Assembly: GCA_040216735.1 (NCBI GenBank)
Contig: JAVJOO010000005.1
Span: forward strand, 558,001-622,000
Source of the DNA: Alphaproteobacteria bacterium
Lineage (GTDB): Bacteria; Pseudomonadota; Alphaproteobacteria; SHVP01
Reading direction: 5' to 3'
DNA: 64,000 bases
Below the pieces are notes generated by a model, which saw only the letters and a list, made by a program, of their open reading frames with translations, was not told the DNA's origin and searched no databases. A program made the translations under genes and the position numbers. This document shows positions 61,496 through 64,000 of this stretch, piece by piece; position 1 is the stretch's first letter, and every line of letters starts with the position of its first letter.

Positions 61496-62338
61496 ATGTT
61501 TCAGAACGATCTCCTGCGCGGCAAACGCATCCTCATCACCGGCGGCGGCACCGGTCTCGGCAAATCGATGGGCCACAGGCTGGTCGAACTCGGCGCCAAT
61601 GTCGTCATTTGCGGGCGGCGCGAACAGGTGCTGCGCGAGACCGCGGCTGAGTTCAACGGCATCCGCGAGGGATGCGCGGGTTGGCATGCCTGCGATATTC
61701 GCGATCCGGAGGCCGTGGCGGCGATGGTCGACACGGCCTGGAACGACGCACCGCTCGACGCGCTCCTCAACAACGCGGCCGGCAATTTCATCGCGAAGTC
61801 CGAGACCCTTTCGCACCGCGCGGTCGACGCCGTATTGAGCGTGGTGCTCCACGGGACCGCTTACGTCACCCTAGCGTGCGGCCGCCGCTGGCTCACCGAG
61901 AAGCGTCCCGGCAATGTTCTGTCGATCCTCACGACCTACGCTGCTACGGGTTCGGCCTACGTCGTCCCCTCGGCCATGGGCAAAGCGGGCATCCTGGCGA
62001 TGACCCGGTCGCTGGCGGTCGAGTGGGGCGGACGCGGCATCCGGCTCAACGCCATCGCCCCCGGCCCCTTCCCGACCGAGGGCGCCTGGAAGCGGTTGTT
62101 CCCCGAAGGTATGGCCGAGAAGAGGATGCTCTCGCGAATTCCGTTGGGTAGAGTCGGCGTGCACCAAGAATTGGCTGACCTCACCGCCTTTCTTCTTGCC
62201 GACCAGTCGGGCTTCATTAACGGCGAAACGGTGACGATCGACGGTGGGGAATGGCTTAAGGGCGCTGGGCAATTCAGCATGATGGAAGAGCTGACCGACG
62301 AGATGTGGGAACATATGAAACAACAGGGCAAGGGCTGA
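61496..62338 (+). CDS. Short-chain dehydrogenase/reductase (2,4-dienoyl-CoA-reductase-like)
   Basis: 280 residues from the ATG at 61496. NADP motif TGGGTGLGKSMG; structural NNAAGNF; catalytic region has a Ser/Thr (LSILTTYAATGSAYVVPS) and the Tyr-Lys pair is replaced in part (VPSAMGKAGILAM: no Tyr before Lys). The replacement of the usual YxxxK by SxxxK also occurs in dienoyl-CoA reductases, hence the name. It likely reduces an enoyl- or dienoyl-CoA. Followed closely by a small unknown gene. Confidence 0.82.
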   Translation: MFQNDLLRGKRILITGGGTGLGKSMGHRLVELGANVVICGRREQVLRETAAEFNGIREGCAGWHACDIRDPEAVAAMVDTAWNDAPLDALLNNAAGNFIAKSETLSHRAVDAVLSVVLHGTAYVTLACGRRWLTEKRPGNVLSILTTYAATGSAYVVPSAMGKAGILAMTRSLAVEWGGRGIRLNAIAPGPFPTEGAWKRLFPEGMAEKRMLSRIPLGRVGVHQELADLTAFLLADQSGFINGETVTIDGGEWLKGAGQFSMMEELTDEMWEHMKQQGKG

Positions 62339-62344
62339 CCAAGC

Positions 62345-62773
62345 GTGGCAATACTGTTCGTGGCAAAGAGCAAGGCCCTTCAGGATTGGGGGCACGGCGT
62401 CGGGGTGACCAAGTTTCTGTTCAAGGTTGGCGTGACGGATGGCTCGATCGACGACGCGATCCTGGTCATGAACGCCGAGAGGGTCGCCGGCTGCGACGAC
62501 TGGAAACCATTGGACAAGCAAGAGACCGAGTTCGACGAGGCGACGGCGATCGAGCGCGTCGGACGGCGTGAGCAAGCGTTGGACCCCGATTTCTACCCGA
62601 AGATTCGCGCCGCGCGCGGGATCTTCAAGGTCAAGATCGACAACGTCGAGAACGACATGATGGTGCGCGCCGCGCTTGCGAACGAGAACCAGCAACTGAA
62701 GACGCTTAAGGCCAAGGACAAGGATATTGCCGCCTACCTTTTGCGCCGGGCAGGGGAGAACCACGCGGCCTAG
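62345..62773 (+). CDS. Small conserved protein, function unknown
   Basis: 142 residues, GTG start seven bases after the SDR stop, so probably cotranscribed. Start MAILFVAKSKALQDWGHGVG; the middle contains a Lys/Asp-rich helix-strand mix and the end (LKTLKAKDKDIAAYLLRRAG) is helical. No TM or signal. No domain recognised. Conserved pairing with the SDR gene is likely in relatives but was not checked. Confidence 0.65.
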   Translation: MAILFVAKSKALQDWGHGVGVTKFLFKVGVTDGSIDDAILVMNAERVAGCDDWKPLDKQETEFDEATAIERVGRREQALDPDFYPKIRAARGIFKVKIDNVENDMMVRAALANENQQLKTLKAKDKDIAAYLLRRAGENHAA

Positions 62774-62798
62774 ACCGCCAGCCAATGCCCAGTTCTGA

Positions 62799-63839
<1,041 letters not shown>

Positions 63840-63843
63840 GGCC

Positions 63844-64000
63844 ATGGCAGACTCCTCCTCACCCAACCAGCGCCGCTACCCCAATATGATCGGGGCGGGC
63901 CTCATTGCCGGAATTCTCTTTGGCCTCGCGGCGGGTGGCGCCTTTGACAACTTCGGTCTCTGGGTGCCCATCGTGGGCGCTTTGGGGCTTGTCGTCGGGC
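63844..64000 (+). CDS. Membrane protein, partial (runs off window end)
   Basis: ATG at 63844, four bases after the hemB stop. The visible 52 residues read MADSSSPNQRRYPNMIGAG followed by two Gly-rich hydrophobic segments (LIAGILFGLAAGGAF; WVPIVGALGLVVG), i.e. at least two TM helices. Family not identifiable from this fragment. Probably in the hemB transcript. Confidence 0.6.
   Translation, partial: MADSSSPNQRRYPNMIGAGLIAGILFGLAAGGAFDNFGLWVPIVGALGLVVG

Overview
The window is GC-rich DNA from an alphaproteobacterium, probably in or near Rhodospirillales. Evidence for this: a C4-pathway 5-aminolevulinate synthase (hemA); the order DUF177-rpmF-plsX-fabH-ihfA-merR; a CBP3-type cytochrome bc1 chaperone; a RibBX-type ribB; an LdtR-like MarR regulator; the nrdR-rib-nusB-thiL run. 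No phage, IS element, CRISPR array or rRNA was seen. One tRNA (Pro, GGG) is present.

Region 1 (1-9653, all minus strand) is a seven-gene electron-transfer cluster. In order of transcription it encodes a cytoplasmic FAD oxidoreductase fused to two cyclic-nucleotide domains and four [4Fe-4S] motifs, a b-type-cytochrome-like membrane protein, an FHA-TM-decaheme cytochrome c, a small exported protein, a double HbpS/GlcG-like exported protein, an outer-membrane barrel candidate, and a c-type cytochrome cut by the window edge. The parts could carry electrons from NAD(P)H across the inner membrane to the periplasm and perhaps the outer membrane, with signal-sensing domains built in. I do not recognise it as a named system.

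Region 2 (9844-27710, all minus) is a tightly packed set of 19 genes with secreted caspase-fold proteases at both ends. Between them are a trypsin-like protease, a Lon(S16)-like domain anchored by a TM, a MotA/ExbB-like channel subunit, a small single-TM protein with an acidic residue at the membrane, a lytic transglycosylase, an OmpA-type peptidoglycan-binding protein, a FlgO/CsgG-like plus DUF4384 protein, three lipoproteins (one apparently frameshifted), two proline-rich anchored proteins, two cytoplasmic proteins of unknown function and other exported unknowns. Many stops overlap the next start (ATGA, GTGA, TGATG), and two good promoters precede the set. It looks like an envelope-spanning, protease-armed, possibly ion-driven machine, and is the best candidate here for an undescribed system.

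Region 3 (27711-34285) holds a triple-hairpin intergenic element, a small gene with a probably leaderless promoter, a strong bidirectional terminator, an orphan peptide-type ABC binding protein, glycerol kinase, a PuuE-like allantoinase/deacetylase, a DUF1330 protein, an SRPBCC-like protein, a lipoprotein and tRNA-Pro.

Region 4 (34341-50262) is core metabolism and housekeeping: merR, ihfA, fabH, plsX, rpmF, DUF177, CBP3, bamE, a K+-independent H+-pyrophosphatase, an MFS transporter, a FliL-like protein, thiL, nusB, ribH, ribB(X), ribE, ribD, nrdR, glyA and rpiB.

Region 5 (50464-64000) holds an RdhA-like Fe-S protein, a branched-chain amino-acid ABC transporter split onto two convergent strands (livHM versus livGF-livK), a second MFS exporter, hemA, glutaryl-CoA dehydrogenase, the LdtR-like regulator, a short-chain dehydrogenase, a small unknown, hemB and a membrane protein cut by the window end.
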